DNA from: Hyphomicrobiales bacterium
Lineage (GTDB): Bacteria; Pseudomonadota; Alphaproteobacteria; Rhizobiales; Rhizobiaceae
Direction: 5' to 3'
Assembly (NCBI GenBank): GCA_900472785.1
Contig: UCJH01000049.1
Span: 1-64,000, forward strand
DNA: 64,000 nucleotides
Numbering within the stretch: position 1 is the first letter of the stretch; each line of letters starts with the position of its first letter. Under the pieces are notes generated by a model. It saw only the letters and a list, made by a program, of their open reading frames with translations, was not told the origin of the DNA and ran no database searches. Shown piece after piece: positions 47,530-55,933 of the stretch. The translations under genes and the position numbers were made by a program.

Positions 47530-48705
47530 TCAGGCCTCAAAAACGCATGCGCCGCCGATCCAGGTCGAGACCATGTCGAGGGTCTCGGTCAGGATCACGA
47601 AGTCGGCGTCGAGCCCCGGCAGAAGGCGGCCCTTGCGCGCCTCGATGCGCATCGCATCCGCGGGATAGGCCGAGGCCATGCGGATGGCTTCGTCCAGCGG
47701 AAGGCCGAGCTTTTCATGGGCGAAGTGCACGGACGACAGCATGTCGATATCGGCGCCGGCCAGCGTGCCGTCGGCGAGCGTCAGCCGGCCGTCCTTGCGG
47801 AAGATGTCGCGACCGTTCAGCATGAAGCCGGTCTGGTCGGAACCGATAGTCGACATGGCGTCGGTGACGATGAAGATGCGTCCGGGGCCGGCCTTGGCGC
47901 GAAGCGCGACGCCCATCGAGACCGGATCGACATGGAACCCGTCGGCAATGATGCCGGCGTAGAGATCGCCGCGATCGAGCGCCGCACCGACGACACCCGG
48001 CTCGCGATGGCCAAGCGGGCTCATGGCGTTGAAGAGGTGAGTTACGGTGCGCGCGCCAGCATCGGCATAGGCGGCAACGGTCGCGTAACCGGTGTCCGTA
48101 TGGCCGATGCTGATGATGAAACCGGCCGCGGAGAGGCTCGCCACCTGTTCCACGGTGGTGTTTTCCGGCGCGACCGTGATCATCATCGCATCGAAGGCGC
48201 CTTTGCAGGCGAGCAGCGCCTCGAGATCGGCCGCATCCATCGGCCGGATCAGGGCCGGATCGTGCGCGCCCTTGCGCGCCACGGAAAGATGCGGTCCTTC
48301 GAGGTGCAGGCCGAGAAAGCCGGGCACGCGCTGCGCCTTCGCCTGAAGCCCGGCTTCGACCGTTCTCTGCCGGATGTCAAACGTATCGGTGATCAGCGTC
48401 GGCAGAAGTGCGGTCGTGCCGAACCGCGCATGGGCCGCGCAGATCGTGCGGATACCGTCGACGTCCTGCCGGTGGTTGAGCATCACGCCGCCGCCCCCAT
48501 TGACCTGCAGGTCGATGAAGCCGGGAACCAGCAACTGGCCGTTTACATCGACCAATTCGGTGTTCTCCGGCAGGCCGCCATGGCCGACGATGCCGGAAAC
48601 GATGCCGTCCTCGACAAGCAGCGCCTTGCCGGCATGCCAGGTCTGGCCGTCGAAGATCCGGGCACCGGTTATGGCTTTCCGGGCGATGGCGTTCTGCGCG
48701 GTCAT
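47530..48705 (-). CDS. nagA: N-acetylglucosamine-6-phosphate deacetylase
   Basis: The 391-residue metal hydrolase removes acetate from GlcNAc-6-phosphate. The metal Glu is in LGLHLEGPHLS near residue 125, the His in SIGHTDTGY and THLFNAMSPLGHREPG, and the catalytic Asp in FIVTDAMSTIG near 278. The length is typical of NagA. It overlaps the SIS-domain gene start-stop by ATGA, which sits upstream on the same strand, so GlcNAc-6-P to glucosamine-6-P to fructose-6-P can run in sequence. Confidence 0.93.
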   Translation of the reverse strand: MTAQNAIARKAITGARIFDGQTWHAGKALLVEDGIVSGIVGHGGLPENTELVDVNGQLLVPGFIDLQVNGGGGVMLNHRQDVDGIRTICAAHARFGTTALLPTLITDTFDIRQRTVEAGLQAKAQRVPGFLGLHLEGPHLSVARKGAHDPALIRPMDAADLEALLACKGAFDAMMITVAPENTTVEQVASLSAAGFIISIGHTDTGYATVAAYADAGARTVTHLFNAMSPLGHREPGVVGAALDRGDLYAGIIADGFHVDPVSMGVALRAKAGPGRIFIVTDAMSTIGSDQTGFMLNGRDIFRKDGRLTLADGTLAGADIDMLSSVHFAHEKLGLPLDEAIRMASAYPADAMRIEARKGRLLPGLDADFVILTETLDMVSTWIGGACVFEA

Positions 48706-49724
48706 CGTGTTTCCGTTACCTTCTTGAGGGCGACAGGGGCATCCGGGTTCAGGCCGCGCGACCGCGACCAGGATTCGACGAAGCCGTAGAATGGCAGGAT
48801 CAGCGCCAGCGCATCGGTAATCGGATGGCCGGTCTCGATAAAGGGCAGGATTTTTGCCGTCTTTGCCTGCGCCGATGTCACGAAGGCCAGAGCGCCCTTT
48901 GCGCCAAGACCGTCGAGGATGCCGGTGACCGAGCCTTCGGCCGCATCGCGGGCGGCGAGGCCGATAACCGGGAATTTCTTCTCGACCAGTGCCACCGGCC
49001 CGTGCAGCACCTCGGCTGCCGAATAGGCCTCGGCATGCATGCCGGAGGTTTCCTTGAACTTCAGCGCCGCTTCGCTGGCGATGGCCAGCGCTGGCCCTCG
49101 GCCGAGCACGAAGAGCGATTCGGCTTCGGTGAGGTTGTCGGCCAGCATCTGCCAGTCGAGCGTGACGGCCTTAGCAAACTGGATCGGCAGATCGGCGACC
49201 GCGCGCCGCAGCGCAGCGTCATCGGTCCATTCCGCCAGGATGGCAAGCCCGGCAACGATCGAGTTGACATAGGATTTGGTGGCGGCGACGGCGATCTCGG
49301 GGCCGGCCTGGATGTCGAGCGGATGGGTGCTCGCCTGCGAAATCGGCGAGGGCAGGGTGTTGGTGAGCGCAATCGTCACGGCGCCCGCTTTGGTCGCGGC
49401 CTGCGCCATCGCAACGATGTCGGGGCTCTTGCCGGACTGGGAGATGCTGATCGATGCCGCACCCGAAAGACGCATGTCGGCGCCATAGATCGAGGCAAGC
49501 GATGGCCCGAGCGAGGCCACGGGCCGGCCGGTCGTCAGCTCGATCGCATATTTCAGGAACAGGGCGGCATGATCGGACGAGCCACGCGCAATGGTGACGA
49601 GGAAGGCCGGGTCCTTTTCGCGCAATGCAAGGCCGGTTGCCTTGACGGCGTCTTTCGACCGGTCCAGCAGCCGGGCCGCCGCCTCCGGAATTTCGTCGAT
49701 CTCGCACCGCATGTTGGTTTGCAT
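48702..49724 (-). CDS. SIS-domain glucosamine-6-phosphate deaminase/isomerase-like protein
   Basis: The 340-residue protein has two SIS sugar-phosphate isomerase domains like the C-terminal half of GlmS, but lacks the glutaminase domain. Motifs are ARGSSDHAALFLKYAIE near residue 47, ISQSGKSPDIVAMAQAA near 100 and GRGPALAIASEAALKFKET near 208. Proteins of this type act as NagB-II glucosamine-6-phosphate deaminases. With NagA next door this is the likely role, giving fructose-6-phosphate and ammonia. Some AgaS proteins share the fold, so the exact sugar is inferred. Confidence 0.85.
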   Translation of the reverse strand: MQTNMRCEIDEIPEAAARLLDRSKDAVKATGLALREKDPAFLVTIARGSSDHAALFLKYAIELTTGRPVASLGPSLASIYGADMRLSGAASISISQSGKSPDIVAMAQAATKAGAVTIALTNTLPSPISQASTHPLDIQAGPEIAVAATKSYVNSIVAGLAILAEWTDDAALRRAVADLPIQFAKAVTLDWQMLADNLTEAESLFVLGRGPALAIASEAALKFKETSGMHAEAYSAAEVLHGPVALVEKKFPVIGLAARDAAEGSVTGILDGLGAKGALAFVTSAQAKTAKILPFIETGHPITDALALILPFYGFVESWSRSRGLNPDAPVALKKVTETR

Positions 49725-49757
49725 GGTCCTAGTCTTTCTTCAAATGTGATCTGTGCG

Positions 49758-50522
49758 TCACGAATCCGACAGGGTCAGTTCCGCAACGAAGTCGTAGGCG
49801 TCGCCCCGGTAGATCGAGCGGGTGCATTCCACGACCCGGCCGGAGGCGAGATAGGAAATGCGCTCGATCGACAATCCCGCCGACCCGACGGGAATGCCGA
49901 GCATCGCCGCGTCGGGGTCCTTCATGTTGCAGGCGGAGATCCGCTGCACCGCGCGAACCGGCCGCGACCGCGTCTTGTCGAGCTCGGCATAGAGCGAGGA
50001 GCCGATCCGCATCGGATCTGGCAGGAATTCGGCGGATATGCTGGCCCGCTCGATGGCAAGCGGCATGTCGTCGGCGATGCGCAGGCGTCCGAGCCGGGCA
50101 ACCAGGCCGTCTGCCGGCAGTCCGAGCATCATCATCTCGTCCGGGGAAGGCTGGAACAGCCCGCGTTCAATCCATTGCGCGGTGGTCGTCAGACCCCGGC
50201 GGGCCATGTCCTCGGTAAAGGATGTCAGGCGCGACAGCGACTGCTGCACGCGGCTCACCGGCTTGACCACGAAGGTTCCCGAGCCGTGGCGGCGCACCAG
50301 AAGACCGTCCTTGACGAGATCATCGACCGCCTTGCGCACCGTCACCCGGCTGATATTGGCATAGTCGGCCAGGTCCCGCTCCGGCGGCAGGGCGTCGCCG
50401 TGATTGAGCTTGCCGGAGAGAATGGCGCCTTCGAGCGATTGCCGCAGCTTCAGGTAAAGCGGACCGGAACCGCCGGCCTGCAGGCCCTCGAGGGGCAGGA
50501 TGGCTTCGAGCTGCTCGGTCAT
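49758..50522 (-). CDS. GntR-family (HutC/NagR type) regulator
   Basis: The 254-residue regulator starts at ATG 50522, inside an ATGA overlap with the BadF-type kinase gene. The winged helix is at about residues 22-88 (GDALPPERDLADYANISRVTVRKAVDDLVKDGLLVRRHGSGTFV region) and the UTRA ligand domain from about 105 to 250. NagR and DasR relatives bind glucosamine-6-phosphate or GlcNAc-6-phosphate. It lies next to nagA and the SIS gene, so control of this locus is likely, probably through the GGTAT boxes at 51421-51576. Confidence 0.88.
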   Translation of the reverse strand: MTEQLEAILPLEGLQAGGSGPLYLKLRQSLEGAILSGKLNHGDALPPERDLADYANISRVTVRKAVDDLVKDGLLVRRHGSGTFVVKPVSRVQQSLSRLTSFTEDMARRGLTTTAQWIERGLFQPSPDEMMMLGLPADGLVARLGRLRIADDMPLAIERASISAEFLPDPMRIGSSLYAELDKTRSRPVRAVQRISACNMKDPDAAMLGIPVGSAGLSIERISYLASGRVVECTRSIYRGDAYDFVAELTLSDS

Positions 50523-51403
50523 GCGGTTGCCTCCGACATTGCAGCCGCGCGCTTTGCCGCCAGCATCACGGAACCGGTCAGCGCATCTGCCAGCGGCTCG
50601 ACGAACAGCGACTGATGGCGGTCGGCGATCCACGGCCGGTAGAGAGATGCAAGGCCGCCGAGCAGGCAGATCGGCTCGCCGCCGCGCTTGACCACGACAT
50701 CGAGCGTCTCGTCTATGCTTTCCGTCGCCGCAGACAGCAGTCGTATCGCCACCGGATCGCCCTTCCCGGCAAAATCAAACAGGCGCGGCGCATAGCGCCC
50801 GAACTCGCCGGGCCGGGCCTGCCGGGCAAAATCGACCACTTCGCGCGGGTCATCATGGAATTCGGCCATGACGGCATCGGTCAGCGGCGATGACGGATGG
50901 ATGCCGTCGAAGGCAAGCAGGCTCTCCTGCAGAACGGCCTGGCCAAGCCGGGCGCCGCTGCCGAGATCGCCGATGGTAAAGCCCCAGCCGCCGATATAGC
51001 CGACGTCTTCGCCGCGGCGCACGACATAGACGGTGCCGGTGCCGAGGCTGGCGACGGCGCCATCGCCCGCCGGCAGCGCGCCTTCCAGCGCGATCAGCAC
51101 GTCGGAGACGATTTCGGATCTGGCGAAAGGCAGCCGCTCCTCGACATAATGTACGGCGTCGCCGACATTGCTGCCGGCGAGCCCCAGAACGGCAATGGTG
51201 GAGCCAAGATGCGCAGGGTCGAGACCGGCGTCGCCGAACGCCGCACGGGCGGCATCGACGATATTGACCAGCGCCGTGTCGGGATCCGTCAGGATATTGG
51301 CGGCACCGCTTTTGCCACGGCCCAATATATGGCCGTCCGCGCCGGCCACTGCCGCGCGGCAGCTCGTTCCGCCACCGTCGATTCCCAAGATGTAGTTCGG
51401 CAT
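50519..51403 (-). CDS. BadF/BadG-type ATPase, probable N-acetylhexosamine kinase
   Basis: The 294-residue protein has the actin-like sugar-kinase fold: phosphate loop ILGIDGGGTSCRAAV at the start, ALEGALPAGDGAVASLGTGTVYVV with the second phosphate motif near residue 115, and an adenosine motif PICLLGGLASLYRPW near 255. Members with this architecture phosphorylate GlcNAc or MurNAc. The ATG at 51403 has a perfect GGAGGT site. With a MurQ-like etherase divergent, MurNAc or GlcNAc kinase is the likely role. Confidence 0.85.
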   Translation of the reverse strand: MPNYILGIDGGGTSCRAAVAGADGHILGRGKSGAANILTDPDTALVNIVDAARAAFGDAGLDPAHLGSTIAVLGLAGSNVGDAVHYVEERLPFARSEIVSDVLIALEGALPAGDGAVASLGTGTVYVVRRGEDVGYIGGWGFTIGDLGSGARLGQAVLQESLLAFDGIHPSSPLTDAVMAEFHDDPREVVDFARQARPGEFGRYAPRLFDFAGKGDPVAIRLLSAATESIDETLDVVVKRGGEPICLLGGLASLYRPWIADRHQSLFVEPLADALTGSVMLAAKRAAAMSEATA

Positions 51404-51420
51404 GGATACCTCCGGAAAAA

Positions 51421-51576
51421 ATGATACCAAAAAAATACCATTAACCAAGGGGGATTTGGTCTTTAATTGGATTTATCGTTTAATGTGCTGATATAACTTG
51501 ATTATTTTGATATCTTAAAATTTTCTTCGCTCAGAAGTTAATTTTTCCTAGACAATTGGTATTTTTTTGGCATTAA
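51421..51576. promoter_or_regulatory. divergent promoter with repeated GGTAT operator boxes
   Basis: ATACCAAAAAAATACCATTAA near 51424 and TTGGTATTTTTTTGGCATTAA at 51556 are near-exact copies on opposite strands. Each is a pair of GGTAT half-sites in direct orientation, 11 bases apart. The two copies flank an AT-rich stretch of about 110 bases holding both promoters, for the kinase-regulator-deacetylase side and the MurQ-transporter side. This is the best candidate target of the GntR regulator at 49758-50522. Confidence 0.6.
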
Positions 51577-51601
51577 TTTGCGCAGAGGGAGATTGAGCGC
51601 A

Positions 51602-52501
51602 ATGTCGTCAGCGAAGACCGAAGAGCGTCACGACAAGGCAATGGGGCTGGATGTCATGCATCCGGCGCTGGCGTTGCGTCTTTTGGCTGCCGGTCAGCAG
51701 GCTGCGGCCAAGGTCGTCGATGCGGCGATCGAGCCGATTTCGGCGGCGGCAAGGATTGCAGCGGATTGCCTGTCTTCCGGCGGACGCCTGGCCTATGCCG
51801 GCGCCGGAAGCTCGGGGCTAATGGCGATGGCCGATGCGCTGGAATTGCCCGGAACCTACGGTATCGCGCTCGACAAGATCGTGGTGCTTCTGGCCGGCGG
51901 CGCCGCCAGCCTCACCGATCTCGCCGGCGGTTATGAAGACGACATGGCTCTGGCGCGCAGGGACGTGCAGGCTGCCGGCATCGGCCAGGGCGATTGCCTG
52001 GTCGCGGTTTCGGCCTCCGGCTCCACCCCCTATGCGCTTGCGGCGCTCGACGAGGCTCGCAAGAACGGCGCCCGGGTCGTCGCCGTGGCCAACAATCCCG
52101 GCACCGTCCTGTTTCAGGATGCCGAGGTTTCCATTCTCCTGCAGACGCCGCCGGAAGTCGTGTCCGGCTCGACGCGGATGGGTGCCGGAACGGCGCAGAA
52201 GATCGCCTTCAACATGTTTTCGACGCTGGTCGGCATTCATCTCGGCCATGTCCATGACGGGCATATGGTCAACCTGAAGGCAGACAATGCGAAACTGCGC
52301 GGCCGCGCCATTCGTATCGTTTCCGACATCGCCGAAATCGGCGATGCGGAAGCTGGCCGTTATCTCACTCTGTCATCGGGTTCGGTAAAGATAGCCATTC
52401 TGCTTGCTGCTGGGGCAAGCGACGTGGCCGCTGCACAAGCAGCGCTTAGCGAAGCCGGTCAAAGCTTGCGCCGTGCCTTGTCGCTTGTCGCGACGCATTG
52501 A
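51602..52501 (+). CDS. murQ: MurQ-like N-acetylmuramic acid 6-phosphate etherase
   Basis: The 299-residue SIS-domain enzyme splits the lactyl ether of MurNAc-6-phosphate to give GlcNAc-6-phosphate. I choose ATG 51602, with GAGGGA upstream. The family stretches are present: AYAGAGSSGLMAMADALELPGTYG near residue 62, a second sugar site AVSASGSTPYALAAL near 138 and the signature GSTRMGAGTAQKIAFNMFSTL near 193. It supplies NagA with substrate. The stop lies 53 bases before the second transporter's binding protein. Confidence 0.88.
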   Translation: MSSAKTEERHDKAMGLDVMHPALALRLLAAGQQAAAKVVDAAIEPISAAARIAADCLSSGGRLAYAGAGSSGLMAMADALELPGTYGIALDKIVVLLAGGAASLTDLAGGYEDDMALARRDVQAAGIGQGDCLVAVSASGSTPYALAALDEARKNGARVVAVANNPGTVLFQDAEVSILLQTPPEVVSGSTRMGAGTAQKIAFNMFSTLVGIHLGHVHDGHMVNLKADNAKLRGRAIRIVSDIAEIGDAEAGRYLTLSSGSVKIAILLAAGASDVAAAQAALSEAGQSLRRALSLVATH

Positions 52502-52554
52502 TTATCTGGGTTTCAAAACTGCGCCAGTCCGGCGCCTATAAAAGGGAGAACGTA

Positions 52555-53814
52555 ATGACCCGCACGACACTGAAAGGATTGCTTCTGGCGTCCAGCATTC
52601 TCGGCTCCGCCGGGCTTGCGCATGCCGAAGACGTGACGCTGACCATCGAAAGCTGGCGCAATGACGACCTGACCATCTGGCAGGAAAAACTGATCCCGGC
52701 ATTCGAAGCCAAGAATCCGGGCATCAAGGTCGTCTTCGCTCCGACCGCGCCGACCGAATACAATGCGGCCCTCAACGCCAAGCTCGATGCCGGTTCCGCA
52801 GGCGATCTCGTCACTTGCCGTCCGTTCGATGCCTCGCTCGAACTCTACAACAAGAAGCACCTGGCCGACCTCAGCGGTCTTGCCGGCATCGAAAACTTCT
52901 CGCCGGTTGCCAAGGCTGCCTGGACGACGGACGATGGCGCGGCCACCTTCTGCGTGCCGATGGCTTCGGTCATCCACGGCTTCATCTACAACAAAGATGC
53001 CTTCGACAAGCTCGGCATCGCTATTCCCGCAACCGAAGCCGATTTCTTCGCGGCGCTCGACAAGATCAAGGCAGACGGCACCTACATCCCGCTCGCCATG
53101 GGCACGAAGGATCTCTGGGAAGCCGCAACCATGGGCTACCAGAACATCGGCCCGACCTACTGGAAGGGTGAAGAAGGCCGTGCAGCCCTCATCAAGGGCG
53201 AGCAGAAGCTGACCGACGCCGGCTGGGTCGAGCCCTACAAGGTTCTCGCCAAATGGAAAGACTATCTCGGCGACGGTTTCGAAGCCCAGACCTATCCGGA
53301 CAGCCAGAACCTCTTCACGCTCGGGCGCGCTGCCATCTATCCGGCCGGCTCGTGGGAAATCGGCCTGTTCAACACGCAGGCCCAATTCAAGATGGGCGCC
53401 TTCCCGCCGCCGGTCAAAACCGCAGGCGACGCTTGCTACATCTCCGACCACAACGACATCGGCGTTGGGCTGAATGCCAAGAGCGCGCACCCGGAAGAAG
53501 CCAAGAAGCTTCTCACCTGGATCGCTTCGCCCGAGTTCGCCGACATCTACGCCAACTCGCTGCCGGGCTTCTTCAGCCTGAACTCGACGCCGGTGGCGAT
53601 GAAGGACCCGTTGGCCCAGGAATTCGTCTCTTGGCGCGAAAAGTGCAAGCCGACGATCCGCTCGACCTACCAGATCCTGTCGCGTGGCACCCCGAACCTC
53701 GAAAACGAGACCTGGGTTGAATCGGCCAATGTGATCAACGGCACCGATACGCCGGAAGCTGCCGCCGAGAAGCTGCAGAAGGGCCTCGACAGCTGGTACA
53801 AGCCGGCGAAGTAA
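52555..53814 (+). CDS. ABC transporter solute-binding protein (CUT1)
   Basis: The 419-residue periplasmic protein has a signal peptide (GLLLASSILGSAGLAHA cut before EDV) after an AAAGGGAGAA site. The mature protein has the family-1 sugar-binding fold with EDVTLTIESWRNDDLTIWQEKLIPAFEAKNPGIKV and GRAAIYPAGSWEIG. Three Cys (VTCRPFD, ATFCVPMAS, KTAGDACYI) could give a disulphide. Its location right after MurQ suggests an amino sugar or muropeptide sugar as cargo, but sequence alone does not show this. Confidence 0.9.
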   Translation: MTRTTLKGLLLASSILGSAGLAHAEDVTLTIESWRNDDLTIWQEKLIPAFEAKNPGIKVVFAPTAPTEYNAALNAKLDAGSAGDLVTCRPFDASLELYNKKHLADLSGLAGIENFSPVAKAAWTTDDGAATFCVPMASVIHGFIYNKDAFDKLGIAIPATEADFFAALDKIKADGTYIPLAMGTKDLWEAATMGYQNIGPTYWKGEEGRAALIKGEQKLTDAGWVEPYKVLAKWKDYLGDGFEAQTYPDSQNLFTLGRAAIYPAGSWEIGLFNTQAQFKMGAFPPPVKTAGDACYISDHNDIGVGLNAKSAHPEEAKKLLTWIASPEFADIYANSLPGFFSLNSTPVAMKDPLAQEFVSWREKCKPTIRSTYQILSRGTPNLENETWVESANVINGTDTPEAAAEKLQKGLDSWYKPAK

Positions 53815-54130
53815 GTTTGGGTTCCGGGGCCTTGCCCCTCACCCGACCCTGACCTCTCCCCGTTTGCGGGGAGGGGACTACAAAGCTTGCGGCTCCTCCC
53901 TTCTCCCCGCTCGCGGGGAGAAGGTGCCCGAAGGGCGGATGAGGGGCAGCACTCGGTGCAGGATGTTCTGACGCGAAAAAGAAAAGCATCCAGCCGAAAA
54001 CATGTAATCTGAAATCACATCCTGCCAGCGCCTTTCAGGCCTGTTGGCGTGGCATGCGCGGCGGGGACCGGCAGCGCAGAGCCTTGTCGCATGTTGCGGC
54101 AATTTCGAAAACGGGTCGGAGCGGCAGGGC
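53815..54130. other. 316-base gap inside the transporter operon, with REP-like repeat
   Basis: No gene is seen. The gap between the binding protein and first permease carries a REP-like hairpin cluster (53833-53949) and a less structured tail with a ribosome site before 54131. It probably separates the highly expressed binding protein from its permeases. Confidence 0.65.
53833..53949. repeat. REP-like palindromic intergenic element
   Basis: Two hairpins lie side by side: CCTCTCCCCGTTTGCGGGGA (53853-53872, stem continuing to 53876) and CTTCTCCCCGCTCGCGGGGA (53900-53919, stem continuing to 53924). They are enclosed by an outer inverted repeat, TGCCCCTCAC near 53833 pairing with GATGAGGGGCA near 53939. 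The CTTCTCCCCGC core and the GGATGAGGGGC end match the short repeats scattered in rhizobial and related genomes. It probably stabilises the upstream message end. Confidence 0.75.
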
Positions 54131-55081
54131 ATGAGAAACGCCATGATTTCTGAAGATGAGGTGAGCGTGCCGAAGCGCAGCACGCGCTGGCACATTCTGG
54201 TATTCCTGCTGCCGGCCTTCATCGTCTATTCGGCGGTGATGATCCTGCCATTGATCGAAACGCTGCGGCTGTCGCTTTTCAACACAGTGGATGGCCAGCC
54301 GACATTTGTCGGCCTCGCTAATTTCGGCGTGCTGTTCGGCGACGAGCGCTGGGCGGCGGATTTCTGGCGGGCGCTGAAGAACAATTTCGTGTTCTTCGCC
54401 ATTCACATGCTGATCCAGAATCCGCTCGGCATCGCGCTCGCTGCCATGTTGTCGATCCCGAAGCTTCGGCTCGCCACCTTCTACCGCACGGCGATCTTCA
54501 TGCCGACGATCCTGTCCTTCGTCATCGTCGGCTTCATCTGGAAGCTGATCCTGTCGCCGATCTGGGGCATCACGCCTTTCTTCATGGACATTGTCGGGTT
54601 GAAATGGATGTTCGGTCCCTGGCTCGGCAAGCCCGGTTCGGCGCTGATCACGGTTTCGCTGATCTCCGTCTGGCAGAATGTCGGCATACCGATGATGCTG
54701 ATCTATGCCGCGCTCCTCAATATTCCGGATGAGGTGATCGAAGCCGCCGAATGTGATGGCATTACCGGCTGGAGCCAGTTCTGGAAGATCAAGCTGCCGC
54801 TCGTCCTGCCGGCGATCGGCATGGTCTCGATCCTGACCTTCGTCGGCAATTTCAACGCTTTTGACCTGATTTACACGGTACAGGGGGCTCTCGCCGGGCC
54901 GGACGGATCGACGGATATCCTGGGCACGCTGCTCTACCGCACCTTCTTCGGCTTCCAGCTGCAGCTGGGCGACCGCTCGATGGGGGCGACGATCGCCACG
55001 GTGATGTTCCTGATCATCCTCGCCGGCGTCTCTCTCTATCTCTTCGGCATCCAGCGGCGCGTTCGCCGCTACCAGTTCTAA
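54131..55081 (+). CDS. ABC transporter permease (UgpA/MalF type)
   Basis: The 316-residue inner-membrane protein has six helices, starting with ILVFLLPAFIVYSAVMILPLI, and the EAA loop VIEAAECDGITGWSQFWKIKLPLVLP. The ATG at 54131 has GCAGGG upstream; an alternative lies four codons on at 54143. It pairs with the next gene 12 bases on to form the channel for the binding protein upstream of the REP-like element. Confidence 0.9.
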   Translation: MRNAMISEDEVSVPKRSTRWHILVFLLPAFIVYSAVMILPLIETLRLSLFNTVDGQPTFVGLANFGVLFGDERWAADFWRALKNNFVFFAIHMLIQNPLGIALAAMLSIPKLRLATFYRTAIFMPTILSFVIVGFIWKLILSPIWGITPFFMDIVGLKWMFGPWLGKPGSALITVSLISVWQNVGIPMMLIYAALLNIPDEVIEAAECDGITGWSQFWKIKLPLVLPAIGMVSILTFVGNFNAFDLIYTVQGALAGPDGSTDILGTLLYRTFFGFQLQLGDRSMGATIATVMFLIILAGVSLYLFGIQRRVRRYQF

Positions 55082-55093
55082 GGGGACGCATCG

Positions 55094-55933
55094 ATGTCAA
55101 AAGCCCGCATCTCGCCGCTGCGCTCCGGTTTCGTCCACCTTGCCCTTGCCGGCTATACGGTCGTTGCGCTGTTTCCCGTCGTCCTGACGATCTTCAATTC
55201 GTTCAAGGACAAGAACGCCATCTTCCGCACGCCGCTCGCCCTGCCGACGGCCGAGACCTTCAGCCTGATCGGCTATACGACAGTGCTCAAGCAGGGCGAT
55301 TTCATCGGCTATTTCCAGAACAGCCTGATCGTCACGGTCGTCTCGATCTTCTTTGCGCTGCTGTTCGGCGCCATGGCCGCCTTCGCCCTTTCTGAATACC
55401 GCTTCCGGGGCAACACGCTGATGGGACTCTACCTCGCCATCGGCATCATGATCCCGATCCGGCTTGGCACGGTCGCCATCCTGCAGGGCATGGTCGCCGC
55501 TGGCCTCGTCAACACGCTGACGGCGCTGATCCTGGTCTATACCGCCCAGGGCCTGCCGCTTGCGATCTTCATCCTGTCGGAATTCATGCGCACGGTCTCC
55601 GACGACCTGAAGAATGCCGGCCGCATCGACGGGCTTTCCGAATATGCGATCTTCTTCCGTCTCGTGCTGCCGCTCGTCCGTCCGGCGATGGCGACGGTCG
55701 CCGTCTTCACCATGATCCCGATCTGGAACGACCTCTGGTTCCCGCTGATCCTCGCACCCGGCGAAGCTACCAAGACGGTGACGCTCGGTTCGCAGGTCTT
55801 CATCGGCCAGTTCGTCACCAACTGGAACGCGGTTCTCGCCGCCCTGTCGCTGGCGATTTTCCCGGTCCTCATCCTCTACGTCATCTTCTCGCGGCAACTG
55901 ATCCGCGGCATTACAGCAGGAGCCGTCAAGTAA
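55094..55933 (+). CDS. ABC transporter permease (MalG type)
   Basis: The 279-residue inner-membrane protein has six helices (LALAGYTVVALFPVVLTIF first) and the EAA-like loop DDLKNAGRIDGLSEYAIFFRLVLPLVRP, in which the usual Glu-Ala-Ala is KNA. The last helix (VLAALSLAIFPVLILYVIF) is followed by RQLIRGITAGAVK, typical of MalG ends. A GGGGACGC region precedes the ATG. The stop overlaps the oxidoreductase start in TAATG. Confidence 0.92.
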   Translation: MSKARISPLRSGFVHLALAGYTVVALFPVVLTIFNSFKDKNAIFRTPLALPTAETFSLIGYTTVLKQGDFIGYFQNSLIVTVVSIFFALLFGAMAAFALSEYRFRGNTLMGLYLAIGIMIPIRLGTVAILQGMVAAGLVNTLTALILVYTAQGLPLAIFILSEFMRTVSDDLKNAGRIDGLSEYAIFFRLVLPLVRPAMATVAVFTMIPIWNDLWFPLILAPGEATKTVTLGSQVFIGQFVTNWNAVLAALSLAIFPVLILYVIFSRQLIRGITAGAVK

